From contig CAZWIA010000002.1 in NCBI GenBank assembly GCA_964633955.1, positions 11,513 to 75,512 of the forward strand: 64,000 bases of DNA, in the 5' to 3' direction. Below, in pieces: positions 57,601 to 64,000 of the stretch. Origin of the DNA: JAQBQQ01 sp964633955 (lineage in GTDB: Bacteria > Patescibacteriota > Gracilibacteria > Peribacterales > Peribacteraceae). Positions within the stretch are counted from its first letter, which is position 1; each line of letters begins with the position of its first letter. The notes beneath the pieces are model-generated. The model did not search any database. It saw nothing but the letters and a program-made list of their open reading frames with translations, and had not been told where the DNA came from. The position numbers and the translations under genes were made by a program.

Positions 57601-58524
57601 GAGGCGGCCATCCGGCGCGTAGAGCTCAATATCCGCCACGGATGCCGGCGCGGAGGAAGAGGAAGCCGCGGAGGAAGAGGAGGAGGACAGCGTTCCGTTG
57701 CCCGCCACCGTGAAGCGGAACGGATTCTTCACCGGATCGTTATTCCCAAAGGAGACCGTCCCGGACACGTTCTCCGGCGCGTCCGCATTCAGCTGCAGGA
57801 TGAAGGTGGTGGAGTCTCCGCTGGCTGCCAGCGTGGTCTTGCCAAAGCTCTGGATCACGGAGAATCCCGGCGGCACGCTGATCGGTTCCTGGAGCGTGAT
57901 CTGCTCGGATAGGGACGTGCCCACGTTGGTCACGGTGAAGGTCTTGCGGACCGGACTGCCGGGGCTCGACCGGCCAAAGTTGACCGTGCTGAAGATATTC
58001 TCCACATCCATGCCCTCCACCGTCACTTGGATGTTCCGCGTGCCGCGGTATCCGCAGTTGAGATTGGCGGCAATCTGGTCCCCCGGCAGCTTGCCCTTGT
58101 GCACGGCGATCACCTGCGGCGCCAAGGAATTGGCCGGCTGGAAGATCCTGAAGCCCGTGAACTCCTGGCACGGCTCCGTCTGGTCGCGCGGCGTGGCCGC
58201 GTAGTACGTGCCGCGGAGCGCATTTCCAAAGTGCATGCACCGCGGATTGACGGTCATGCCGTCCGCGCAGATCTCCATGGCCGCGGATGCGGTTACCGGC
58301 GCGGCAGTGCCAAACGGGAACGACCGGTGATCCCGGAAGTACTGCTCCACGGCGCGCTGGATGTTCTTGGCGCCGTCATCGCGCTTGCGGTCCGTGGGCA
58401 GGATGTACCCCCGGCGGACGGGAATGGTGCTGATGGCGACCGATGCGATCACCACTACAATGCCCGTCGCCACCACCATATCGATGAGCGTGGCGCCGCG
58501 CCGGAGACGGGACAGGATCGGCAT
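51658..58524 (-). CDS. Giant 2288-residue pilin-anchored protein with 15 ASH-like repeats
   Basis: The N-terminus is a type IV prepilin signal: a basic start ending in RRG, then ATLIDMVVATGIVVVIASVA, cut by prepilin peptidase after Gly. The Glu at position 5 is Asp here. A pilin-like head of about 130 residues follows, then 15 domains of about 110 residues. Each reads DFGSTXVGTPVXRTFXVXNVGT ... PGXXTTFTLRLXA ... NXDXXENPFXFXLXGTV, matching ASPM-SPD-2-Hydin/choice-of-anchor-D beta sandwiches. A Ser-rich linker separates repeats 1 and 2. The last 250 residues form a different beta domain (LPLVTDTQGRTWYYNPTTGV). The start at 58524 gives the proper leader; TACACT lies 25 bases upstream. It is probably displayed on, or tethered by, a pilus-like filament. 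Confidence 0.85.
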   Translation of the reverse strand: MPILSRLRRGATLIDMVVATGIVVVIASVAISTIPVRRGYILPTDRKRDDGAKNIQRAVEQYFRDHRSFPFGTAAPVTASAAMEICADGMTVNPRCMHFGNALRGTYYAATPRDQTEPCQEFTGFRIFQPANSLAPQVIAVHKGKLPGDQIAANLNCGYRGTRNIQVTVEGMDVENIFSTVNFGRSSPGSPVRKTFTVTNVGTSLSEQITLQEPISVPPGFSVIQSFGKTTLAASGDSTTFILQLNADAPENVSGTVSFGNNDPVKNPFRFTVAGNGTLSSSSSSAASSSSAPASVADIELYAPDGRLIPYNGFYDMGKAKIPEPPIRRTFRVRNAGTSNLTLTSLGDPSSSIPLNCQLGADFGELVLVPGQETTFQIWKATAGDPDTRYCDGIVRFSAAGDPDENPFRFSIRAEVVPTNSQEVQVTEGNTDIVSGVTVTDFGSTPVGQGVVKTFTVRNVGTDPLRLTGNPVMPAGFTLLTDFGAVPRTLNAWQSADIRVQYDATSLGTAAGDITFTTDDPDEGVFRIPVRGTGTRWPGPEIQVLDGSLDIPRGGAVDFGSTTVGTPVTRPIRVKNIGSETLTLTPPITVPAGFSVVQSFVQETLAPDAETTFTLRLTAGAEGTYGGRISFANNDSNENPFTFNVSGTVTAMPLPEIQLWSNGAEVIHQSGVVEFGSTVVNTPVTRTIEVRNVGTGPLGLGMVSMPAGFTATQPSPSVVAPGSFATFTVTMAAASAGVKLGTGGLLNTDSDENPFSFTLRGQVTAAPEPEILVRYGTAELTNGVSRQDFGSTVPGVAVARTYTVINVGTANLDITSIVAPGEFWVSQPGLSRLMPGQSTTFTVTMPAIHIGVFSGPVVLSSTDGDENPFTFTLAGIVAPGPLPNIQVLLDGVDVGTDSGWFATTQVGVPVRRSFVIRNAGSAPLTLGGPVEVWADPLRSQATTGFTVAIQPSRTVLQPGEEVSFTMQMNAAAASSPVAQVFVDSNDPYEETRMFLVQGAVISGSVPEIEVRRMSEGLPLVQDGMEVVDLGTTVVGTPVTVRFQVANRGTRSLDVGPLVTAPSGFTVSVPLTITSIPAFSPTVTSEFAVRLTAASAGTYEGDVSFPNSDSDEDPFNFRVRGRVAAAPQPEIEVRLEDGTVVADGGGTVAFGATPSGFPVERTFTIANAGNATLTVGTVSLVHASDPSQPSGFSMMQQPVQSIAPGGTAVFKVRLDATVAGSKNATLQFSNNDSNENPYNFPLSGTVNPAVPQIQLYHADGMPCMKNTCVVDFGATTVGNPVNVNLTVKNIGTAALNLISLSVPAGGFTVTQAPPSSLQGGQAAPITLRMTAASAGFPEVSASITSTDGNNSPYGFQLRGSVLAADAPYARVWESGTEIADGGTYGFGSTAQGSAIIKTFTVQNAGTSTLTLSPAQVTGADFALNEGFLVSALAPGAETTFRVRMPAATAGAQSGQVSFGTNEGGARNPFNFQLTGTVTAPPAAPRIELYIGNSGPCPKTTCVVDFGTRPLSSPATLTMTVRNAGTANLTGLAVNGVGGNFSVAPGLGTTVLAPGASTTFGLRYDAAVLGTVTRNVSVASSDSANNPFAFQLRGMAEQPALAEIEVWNLSAGTVIPANGTVDFGSIVTGAGQTLAQTFRIKNIGVADLQVPASAGLFSAFTVVSDIQDTLLSPGEATDFTLRTASQTVGTHAEGISLQNNDADENPFRFTVRYTVQAQAAPDIAVWDGGLEGVRVEDEGTVDYGAITAGASSSRTKTYTVMNTGTANLTVSSITAPAVGAGFTLTSTLTNAVIAPGRTATFSVRLDGTSAGAKSASVTVNSNAPPAKDAYRINVAGQVNATALPEIQVLDGNGAGPDLPLGSAVDFGSTLVGTPVSRAFTVVNAGGGTLTLGAITAPAGFSVQTGFSSTSLTAGQTATFTLRLDAQASQVTPPFQGTLSFVNGDGNENPFTLTLRGTVHPECRAGLPLVTDTQGRTWYYNPTTGVWSLYSVQEITAITDSGEYAVSAGRGLMRCASSSRRWQNVGPELLDTAFTPNNVQFMQNMGPMTGAGVFMVDRNGVFYEYVAGSPGYIRRRTNLSSPATSFSAHGHGMTQIGWYRVDLSAVPLRQNLSTQTQVYAVPQQYPSNPPSVLVNFSPGFASVSPYYVQCLVKSGNVQDARLFSIDAGEFGYTDGAGFHAVPLFTGASACQAGWVGYVPGVGLVAAVNDRLYRINFPSDSAPFTDLGRMGDGSLSLLGPLITVGSKTYLLGSTLGTYGWQAAGIYRYDSSLWTDITSNLQVPLLLRMFGGT

Positions 58525-58570
58525 GGGAATTCTCAGTTGAATCGGGCTAGTGTAGCAGTTTACCTCTGGC

Positions 58571-58608
58571 ATCACAATAACCCCCTTTCCCATCCGTGGG
58601 AAAGGGGG
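58571..58608 (-). terminator. Terminator between the PEP-CTERM-like gene and the giant gene
   Basis: On the minus strand CCCCCTTTCCCA and TGGGAAAGGGGG pair perfectly (12 bases) around four bases, followed by TTATTGTG, about 40 bases after the stop. Confidence 0.88.
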
Positions 58609-58645
58609 TCTGGTAGCGCGCGGCTCGATCGCACTGTGCTGCGCT

Positions 58646-59335
58646 TCATGCCGGGCGGCGGAGACGCCACGTGCCCAGGCCCAGCAGGCCCAGCGCGAGG
58701 GCGATGACGGTAGGCGGCGCTGGGACCGCGCCGCCGCGGGTGGCCGCGGGATCCCAGCTCTGGATCGCTGGGGCCGCCGCCGTCCAGCTGGGCCCGCGGA
58801 AGACCGCAAAGTCCGCCAGGAACGGTTGCGAAAGATCCAGCGTAGGTGATCCTGGAAAGAGGGTCACCAGGGTTGGCAGCGGGAAGACGACGATGTTGCC
58901 GTCCTCCAGAAACCACGGCCGCCCGGCGTACGCGGACAGGAGTTCCCAGTTCACCGCGTCGCGGTAGTACTGGGTCCCGAAGGGTTCGGTATTGTCTACA
59001 TGCAGCTGCGGCGGTGCCGCAGCGCCCAGGAACAACCCTGGAAACCCGAACATGTCCGCCAGCTGGGAAGCGGGCGAGTTGGCCCCCACGCCGCCGGCAA
59101 CCGGATCCCGGATGCCGACGACGAGGAAGGTGTTGTCCGTCAGCCCATCGATCCTGGCTGCCACGAACGGCGTGGCGCCGTGGACAGCCCATGTTTCCAC
59201 AATGGTCTGAGTCTGACCCGGCACCGTGTAGCCGCCGGGCACCGGGATGCCGGGGCCGGTGATGAACCCGGCCTGGACATGGGAACCGACCATCAGGGCG
59301 CAGAGCGCCCACGCCATTGTCTGCCACTTCTTCAT
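58646..59335 (-). CDS. Secreted protein with a PEP-CTERM-like C-terminus
   Basis: The 229-residue product has a signal peptide (MAWALCALMVGSHVQAG) and ends VPAPPTVIALALGLLGLGTW then RLRRPA: a Pro motif, one hydrophobic helix and a basic tail. This matches the PEP-CTERM sorting signal (usually VPEPAT...), which exosortase cleaves. The middle is a beta-rich domain (FVAARIDGLTDNTFLVVGIR) of no known family. A ribosome site (AAAGGGAG) lies six bases before the ATG at 59335; a Met 18 bases upstream is less likely. TTGCAC and TACGTT 16 bases apart may be the promoter. No exosortase gene is in the window. Confidence 0.75.
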   Translation of the reverse strand: MKKWQTMAWALCALMVGSHVQAGFITGPGIPVPGGYTVPGQTQTIVETWAVHGATPFVAARIDGLTDNTFLVVGIRDPVAGGVGANSPASQLADMFGFPGLFLGAAAPPQLHVDNTEPFGTQYYRDAVNWELLSAYAGRPWFLEDGNIVVFPLPTLVTLFPGSPTLDLSQPFLADFAVFRGPSWTAAAPAIQSWDPAATRGGAVPAPPTVIALALGLLGLGTWRLRRPA

Positions 59336-59493
59336 CCGATCTCCCTTTATCATCTATCGAGCCGAACTCTGAAGGAACGTCCTGTTCCTCTCCCCGCACC
59401 GTGCGGGAAACTGGTCGCAACGTACCATATTTGCGATACGGTGCAAGTTCACGCGCGCCTGGTCGCTTCTGCGCACACGTGGCTACCAAATAC

Positions 59494-62154
59494 TCAGGGC
59501 AATGTGGTCTGCAGGTAGTACGTCCGCAGGTCCTGGGTGGCGCCCCAGTGGGTGAAGTCCCCGCCGGCGTAGAGGTTGGTGCCATCGGTATGGAGCGCGT
59601 GCACGGTGCTATCCACCTGCAGGTTCCAGTTTGCGGGCGTGCCGCTTGGGTCCAGCGCGGCAAGGTGGGGGATAGCCTGCCCGCCGATCTGGGTGAAACT
59701 CCCGCCGGGGATGACGCGGCTGCCCGCGCCGGTCACGGCCACGACGCTGCCTGTGGGACCGGGATTGAAGGAGCTTATAGAGCCGTTCCCCACGTTGAAG
59801 GCCGCCAGGCGGCTGCGCGGCGAGGAGCCGATGACGGTGAAATCCCCGCCCGCGTAGAGCGTGGAACCCAGCACGGCCAACGCGCGCACGCGCGCATCTG
59901 ATGCCGGCGACCAGCTGGTAGGATTCCCCACGGTGGCATCCACCGCCGCCAGGCGGCTGCGGCTGGTTGCTCCGACGGCGGTGAAATCCCCGCCCAGGTA
60001 CACCGTAGAGCCATAGCTGGCTATGGCCCGCACGCTGTCGTTGAGGCTGGGGTCCCAGGGCAGGAGGCTGCCGGCGGCGAGCAAGTTGAAGGCGGCCGCA
60101 AAGTTGCGCGTATTGCCCCCTACGCCGGTGAAGTCTCCGCCCGCGTAGAGCGTGTTGCCCGCGCGGTAGAGCGCGCGGACCGGCCAGTTGGGCTCGGGCT
60201 GCCAGGCGGTGAGGGCCGCGGTGGTGGGATGGAGCGCGCCCAGGTACGACCGGGTGATACCGCGGAGCCGGCTGAAGTCTCCGCCCACGTAGACGGACGT
60301 GCCGTCCGTGGCCAGCGCACGCACGGTCCCGTTCGCGTTGCCGTCCCACGGCAGGAGCTGGCCGGTGGTGGGATTGAGCGCCGCCAAGTTATTGCGCCGC
60401 TCCCCGCCCACAGAGGTAAAATCCCCGCCGATGTAGATCATGTTCATGGCGTTGGCGGAGATGACGGACACGCGGCTGGATGCCGCCGGATCCCACTCAT
60501 CCAGCGCGCCGGTGTTGGCGTCTACGGCCGCGGCGTAGCTGCGCGGCTGCCCGCCGATGGAGGTGAAGTCCCCGCCCACAAAGATGGTGTTGCCGTGCAC
60601 GGCGATCGTCCAGACGGGTCCGTCCACGTTGGCGCTCAGGCTGCTGGGCGTGCCGGTGGCGTTGGGATCCTCCGGCTGGGTGTCGTTTGGCACCTCATCC
60701 CCGCGGGCGTTGGGATCCCAGCTGGAGAGCGTGGCGCTATTGGCATCCATGGAGGCCAGGTACCGCCGCTCCACGCCGCTAATCTGGGTGAAGGCGCCGC
60801 CCACGTAGATGGTGTTGCCGTTCACGCCCATGGTGTACACCTCCGCGTTGGCGGATGGAACCCAGCTGGTGGAGAGACTGCCGTTATTGGACCGGAACGC
60901 CGCCAGGCGGTTGCGGGTCTGCTCCCCCACCTGCGTGAACGCGCCGCCGGCGTACACGGTGGAGGACCGCACGGCCACCGTGTAGACCGTGCCGTTGAGG
61001 CTGGGCGCCCAGCTGCGGAGCGTGGCGCCGTTGTAGGAAGCAATGCGGTTGCGCGTCTGGCCGCCGGCGGAGGTGAACTCCCCGCCCACGTAGAGGTTGC
61101 CGCTGTTGTAGGCTAGGGAATAGACCGTGCCATTCACGTTGGGATTCCAGGAAGAGAGTGTGCCATTGGTACTGAGCGAGGCCAGGTGATTGCGCGTCTG
61201 GCCGCCTACCTGCGTAAACTCCCCGCCGATGTAGAGCGTGCCGCCGGCTTCAATCATGGCTCGCACCGGCCCGTTGGCACCGGGATTCCAGTTGGGATCC
61301 ACGGATCCGTTCCCCAGAATCCGCGCGATGTTCGCTCTGGCCACACCGCCCACCCGGCTGAACGCGCCGGCAATGAACCAGCCGCTGCCGTCATCCACCA
61401 CGGCGTACACGGGCCCGTTCACCTTGGGGAACGTGCCTTCCACTGCCCCGCCATGGGAATCCACCTGTACGCCGTGTCCCGTCAGCGGCCCCACCATAGT
61501 GAAGCGGCCACCCAGGTACACCGCATCTCCTTGCCGAACAATGGCGTACACCGGACCGTTCGGCACCCACGGATCACCCGTGGCTACGGCAACGGAAGCA
61601 AAGGAAGAAGAAGAGAATACAGGCTCAGAGGAAGAAGAGGAGGATACGGGCGCGGAGGAAGATGAACCGCTCGTGCCGCACAAGGGATGCACGAACCCGC
61701 GCTGGCTGGGCGACCGGCCCAGATTCTGCGGCAGTACCCGCGGCTCCGTGGGACCCTGCAGGTACACGCCGTAACCGAGCCACTGCGGGCAGGATTCCGA
61801 GACATCGCGCTGTAGCGCCGGCAGGTAACCTTCCGCCACCAAGGCATCCAGCCGCACGCACGTGGCATCGGACACGCCGGGCGCGCAGATGGGACGGGTG
61901 TTATCCGGCCCCTGCGCCATCCGGTCGTAATCTGGCAGGATCCGCTTGTCTGCAAAGCGCTGAATAAGCGCACCCTGGACTTCCTGCGCGTGGTACGTCC
62001 GCTTCACGTCCAGCGCCGCCACCGCGTTCTTGCGCGTATCCGCCGCCGTGGTCACCACGCCCGCCAGCACGCCGATGATGCCAGCGGAGATGAGGAGTTC
62101 CGTGAGGCTGGCGAAACCCGGGCGGACCCGGAACCGGACGGCGCGCTGAGGCAT
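59494..62154 (-). CDS. Pilin-anchored protein with 14 beta-propeller-like repeats
   Basis: The 886-residue product starts with a prepilin signal: RPGFASLTELLISAGIIGVL, cleavable after Gly with a Glu at mature position 6. A pilin-like head of about 150 residues with two cysteine pairs (PICAPGVSDATCVRLD) follows, then a Ser-rich linker (GSSSSAPVSSSSSSEPVFSS). The rest is 14 repeats of about 50 residues with the motif YXGGXFTXVGGXXRXXLA, as in delta-60/DUF5122 beta-propeller repeats; two full propellers could form. The same plan, pilin head plus Ser linker plus repeats, is used by the giant gene. TACAAT at 62184-62189 lies 29 bases upstream. Confidence 0.85.
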   Translation of the reverse strand: MPQRAVRFRVRPGFASLTELLISAGIIGVLAGVVTTAADTRKNAVAALDVKRTYHAQEVQGALIQRFADKRILPDYDRMAQGPDNTRPICAPGVSDATCVRLDALVAEGYLPALQRDVSESCPQWLGYGVYLQGPTEPRVLPQNLGRSPSQRGFVHPLCGTSGSSSSAPVSSSSSSEPVFSSSSFASVAVATGDPWVPNGPVYAIVRQGDAVYLGGRFTMVGPLTGHGVQVDSHGGAVEGTFPKVNGPVYAVVDDGSGWFIAGAFSRVGGVARANIARILGNGSVDPNWNPGANGPVRAMIEAGGTLYIGGEFTQVGGQTRNHLASLSTNGTLSSWNPNVNGTVYSLAYNSGNLYVGGEFTSAGGQTRNRIASYNGATLRSWAPSLNGTVYTVAVRSSTVYAGGAFTQVGEQTRNRLAAFRSNNGSLSTSWVPSANAEVYTMGVNGNTIYVGGAFTQISGVERRYLASMDANSATLSSWDPNARGDEVPNDTQPEDPNATGTPSSLSANVDGPVWTIAVHGNTIFVGGDFTSIGGQPRSYAAAVDANTGALDEWDPAASSRVSVISANAMNMIYIGGDFTSVGGERRNNLAALNPTTGQLLPWDGNANGTVRALATDGTSVYVGGDFSRLRGITRSYLGALHPTTAALTAWQPEPNWPVRALYRAGNTLYAGGDFTGVGGNTRNFAAAFNLLAAGSLLPWDPSLNDSVRAIASYGSTVYLGGDFTAVGATSRSRLAAVDATVGNPTSWSPASDARVRALAVLGSTLYAGGDFTVIGSSPRSRLAAFNVGNGSISSFNPGPTGSVVAVTGAGSRVIPGGSFTQIGGQAIPHLAALDPSGTPANWNLQVDSTVHALHTDGTNLYAGGDFTHWGATQDLRTYYLQTTLP

Positions 62155-62313
62155 GAGGATGCGGAGGAACGATACTTCCTGTCATTGTACCCAGCCGGGT
62201 TGTCTCCGGAAGATCACCACGCACCACCCGGTGAACGCGTCCAGGTGAAGCAGGTATTCGATCGAAGGCCGCTTCTCAGCATCATGTTTTTGTGATACAA
62301 TAGCCAGAAACCC

Positions 62314-63330
62314 ATGCCCGCCCGCCGCACCCACGCCCTCAGGGAAGAGCCGCCCCGGCTGCCGCCGCACGCCGCCGCGCGCGTGCTCACGCAGGACGCG
62401 CCCACCGCGCACCCGGAGCAGACGCTCCAACAGGTGCGCGATAGTTTGGCCAAGACCATCACGGATAGTGAGACGATCAACTACATCTACGTGCTGGATA
62501 GCGGCAACCGTCTCACGGGCATCCTCTCCATCAAGGATCTCTTCCGCTTCCAGGCGGACACCAAGATTGGCAACCTCTGCCGCACGGAGAAGCTCATCAC
62601 CGTGCATCCGGACACGCCGCAGGAGCGCGTGGCGTACCTGGCGCTCCGCCACAACATCAAGGCGATTCCGGTGGTGGACCGGTCAGGCGTATACCTGGGA
62701 GTGATCCCCAGTGACGCCATCCTGCGTATCCTCTACCGGGAGACGCATGAAGACCTGCTGCACTTGGCCGGCATCCACCGGGGCGGAAGCACGCCGTTCG
62801 ATAGCGTCCTCACCCTCCCCCTCCTCACTTCCGTCTGGCACCGGCTGCCATGGCTCCTCCTGGGCCTTGCAGGCGGCCTGCTGGCCGCTCAGCTGGTCGC
62901 CCAGTATGAGGAGACGCTCCGCGCTAACCTCCTTCTGGCAGCGTTCATCCCGCTCATCGTCTACATGAGCGACGCGGTAGGTACGCAGATGGAGGCGTTC
63001 ATCATCCGGGACATGGCCGTAGAACACCGTCTGCCGTTCTTGCGCTATCTGACCCGGCAGATCGCCGTCATTGCCATTATCTCCCTGCTATTAGGAGGAT
63101 CACTCTTCCTCATTGCCAACTTCCTGCACGGGAACGCGCGCACCAGCGTAGTGCTGGGCGTATCGCTCTCCGCGGCAGTGCTCTCCTCCGTGCTTACCGG
63201 CCTGATCATCCCGTACGTCTTCAGTCGGATGCGGCTGGACCCGGCCAACGCCTCCGGGCCTACGGCCACCATTCTGCAGGACCTCCTGAGCATCCTGGTC
63301 TACTTCAGCATCGCAGAGCAGCTGCTGTGA
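62314..63330 (+). CDS. MgtE-like magnesium transporter, short form
   Basis: A 338-residue membrane protein with two CBS domains (about 21-145; TINYIYVLDSGNRLTGILSI and NIKAIPVVDRSGVYLGVIPS) and the five-helix MgtE pore. The pore has AAFIPLIVYMSDAVGTQMEA, the conserved loop near the channel mouth, and IPYVFSRMRLDPANASGPTA before the last helix. The N-terminal superhelical domain of full MgtE (about 130 residues), which helps sense cytosolic Mg, is missing. Reduced forms occur in CPR. TACAAT at 62296-62301 lies 12 bases before the ATG. Confidence 0.93.
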   Translation: MPARRTHALREEPPRLPPHAAARVLTQDAPTAHPEQTLQQVRDSLAKTITDSETINYIYVLDSGNRLTGILSIKDLFRFQADTKIGNLCRTEKLITVHPDTPQERVAYLALRHNIKAIPVVDRSGVYLGVIPSDAILRILYRETHEDLLHLAGIHRGGSTPFDSVLTLPLLTSVWHRLPWLLLGLAGGLLAAQLVAQYEETLRANLLLAAFIPLIVYMSDAVGTQMEAFIIRDMAVEHRLPFLRYLTRQIAVIAIISLLLGGSLFLIANFLHGNARTSVVLGVSLSAAVLSSVLTGLIIPYVFSRMRLDPANASGPTATILQDLLSILVYFSIAEQLL

Positions 63331-63380
63331 AAAATTGAATGTTGTGGCCTGCCATGAAGTTGCGCGCAGCGCATACTTCG

Positions 63381-63455
63381 TGGTATCCCCGGCAGGAATT
63401 GAACCTGCATTTACCCCTTAGGAGAGGGTCGTTCTATCCGTTGAACTACGGGGAC
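63381..63455 (-). tRNA. tRNA-Arg (anticodon CCT)
   Basis: A full 75-base cloverleaf on the minus strand. Acceptor GTCCCCG pairs with CGGGGAT (G-T at the first pair), D stem is GTTC/GAAC, anticodon stem ACCCT/GGGGT with loop CTCCTAA (anticodon CCT), and T stem GCAGG/CCTGC with TTCAATT. Discriminator A73 and CCA are encoded. Confidence 0.95.
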
Positions 63456-63522
63456 AGACGGGTCCGCGGCGCGATCGGACTGCCGTACTCAGTGTGCGGG
63501 TTTCCCCGGCGCGTTTCAAACC

Positions 63523-63573
63523 AAAAACGCCCTTCCCATCCCCATAAGCCCGATGGGGAGAAGGCGAATTTTC
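63523..63573. terminator. Bidirectional terminator-like hairpin
   Basis: CGCCCTTCCCATCCCCAT and ATGGGGAGAAGGCG pair with a small bulge. The plus strand continues AATTTTC and the minus strand TTTTTGG. It may end the mgtE transcript and shields the small gene at 63709. Confidence 0.6.
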
Positions 63574-63708
63574 GTCTCCCTGAAGCCAACTACGGAATAT
63601 CCGCCCCAAACTGGTACCAAGAGGCGAATGAGAGGTCTATACCATCCCCGTCTCCTCGACGTAGAGGGGGCAAATGTTGGCAGTTCATTGATTGAATGGG
63701 AGGAAAAA

Positions 63709-63900
63709 ATGCACGGGTATGCGAATTTACTTTCGAATCCGGAGGTTCCGGTTCCAACCCACCCGCACGGCCTCCCGCCGATCGGGCCGGAGGGTGATCC
63801 CCGTCAGCACCTGACGGAGCACGCGCTTCGCCGGCCGCCGCAGCAACACTACATGGTGAGCGCCGAAGGCGAACTACCATTCATCCTCGGCCTCGCCTGA
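63709..63900 (+). CDS. 63-residue unknown protein with its own signals
   Basis: The product reads MHGYANLLSNPEVPVPTHPH, GLPPIGPEGDPRQHLTEHAL, then a polar end with LPFILGLA. It is rich in Pro and His and has no recognisable family. A strong ribosome site (GGGAGGAAAAA) lies directly before the ATG at 63709, and a textbook terminator begins 14 bases after the stop, so it is very likely translated. TATACC and TTGGCA upstream are weak promoter candidates. A longer in-frame extension upstream crosses the preceding terminator and was rejected. Confidence 0.62.
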   Translation: MHGYANLLSNPEVPVPTHPHGLPPIGPEGDPRQHLTEHALRRPPQQHYMVSAEGELPFILGLA

Positions 63901-63913
63901 GAGCTGCCACCCG

Positions 63914-63946
63914 CCCCCGCCGATCACGCATCGGCCGGGGGTTTTT
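63914..63946 (+). terminator. Terminator of the 63-residue unknown gene
   Basis: CCCCCGCCGAT and ATCGGCCGGGGG pair with one bulged base around CACGC and are followed by TTTTTC. Confidence 0.88.
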
Positions 63947-63972
63947 CAACAAATCGACATATCATTCTACAC

Positions 63973-64000
63973 CGCTCACCGCTCACCGCTCACCGCTCAC
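63973..64000. repeat. Tandem heptamer CGCTCAC, four copies, at the window edge
   Basis: The window ends in four perfect copies of CGCTCAC. This is probably one arm of another word array; the words are the reverse complement of GTGAGCG seen at 22396-22420. The second arm, if any, is outside the window. Confidence 0.6.

Noticed and set aside
63339..63695. Plus-strand frame across tRNA-Arg
   Set aside because: It runs through the tRNA gene and the terminator and has no ribosome site or family.

Overview
The window is about 60% G+C, gene-dense and free of rRNA, prophage or CRISPR. UGA is a normal stop (both csrA genes, the XRE regulator and topA end in TGA). The gene set suggests a bacterium of the candidate phyla radiation, most like Peregrinibacteria/Peribacteria: compact housekeeping genes, T4-pilin-like anchors on very large secreted proteins, SLH proteins, many secreted wall enzymes, S23-type four-helix-bundle genes, and start codons sitting directly behind a -10 box. 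The taxonomic call is an inference from content, not from a marker-gene comparison.

Layout. 1-10.9 kb: an SLH surface protein cut by the window edge, cysS, two csrA genes, fbaB, uvrB, a DoxX membrane protein, a 41-residue membrane peptide, galU, hsp20 and an XRE regulator. 10.8-20.3 kb: recJ, two secreted proteins, dnaJ, a Doc-like gene with an in-frame TGA, khpB (jag), an HU gene, topA and tRNA-Trp. 20.4-31.4 kb: a response-regulator-like protein, an M23 peptidase, a dNTPase, a glycosyltransferase, an FtsQ-like protein, two unknown secreted proteins, a D,D-carboxypeptidase, a LysM-M23 peptidase, tRNA-Asp and small unknowns. 31.4-38 kb: gatA, gatC, rnpA, yidC, two STAS-like genes, serS and an S23 gene. 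38-49.8 kb: a glycosyltransferase, an amidase-SpoIID fusion, zwf and pgl, a Fic protein, yraN, comM, a second S23 gene and a secreted protein. 49.9-62.2 kb: a surface-protein island with an SLH protein, a 2288-residue pilin-anchored protein with 15 ASH-like repeats, a PEP-CTERM-like protein and an 886-residue pilin-anchored beta-propeller-like protein. 62.3-64 kb: a short MgtE, tRNA-Arg and a 63-residue unknown.

How it works together. Many genes serve the cell envelope: wall cleavage and remodelling (two M23 enzymes, a carboxypeptidase, the amidase-SpoIID fusion), division (FtsQ-like), membrane insertion (YidC), glycosylation (GalU and two GT4 enzymes) and surface display (SLH, pilin-like, PEP-CTERM-like and TGPE-type anchors). 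zwf and pgl supply the first two steps of the oxidative pentose phosphate pathway. gatA and gatC belong to the tRNA amidotransferase; gatB is not in the window.

Two genome-wide patterns stand out. First, at least twenty genes have a TANNNT box 6-10 bases before the start codon, which predicts leaderless mRNAs. Second, fourteen intergenic spots carry arrays of short degenerate 'words', usually followed by the reverse complement of the same words. The words fall into about five families. Two of these inverted pairs enclose an S23 four-helix-bundle gene, one of them with perfect 20-base arms. This looks like a free-standing relative of the intervening sequences known from 23S rRNA genes, with gene-less copies scattered nearby, and is the best candidate here for an undescribed mobile system.
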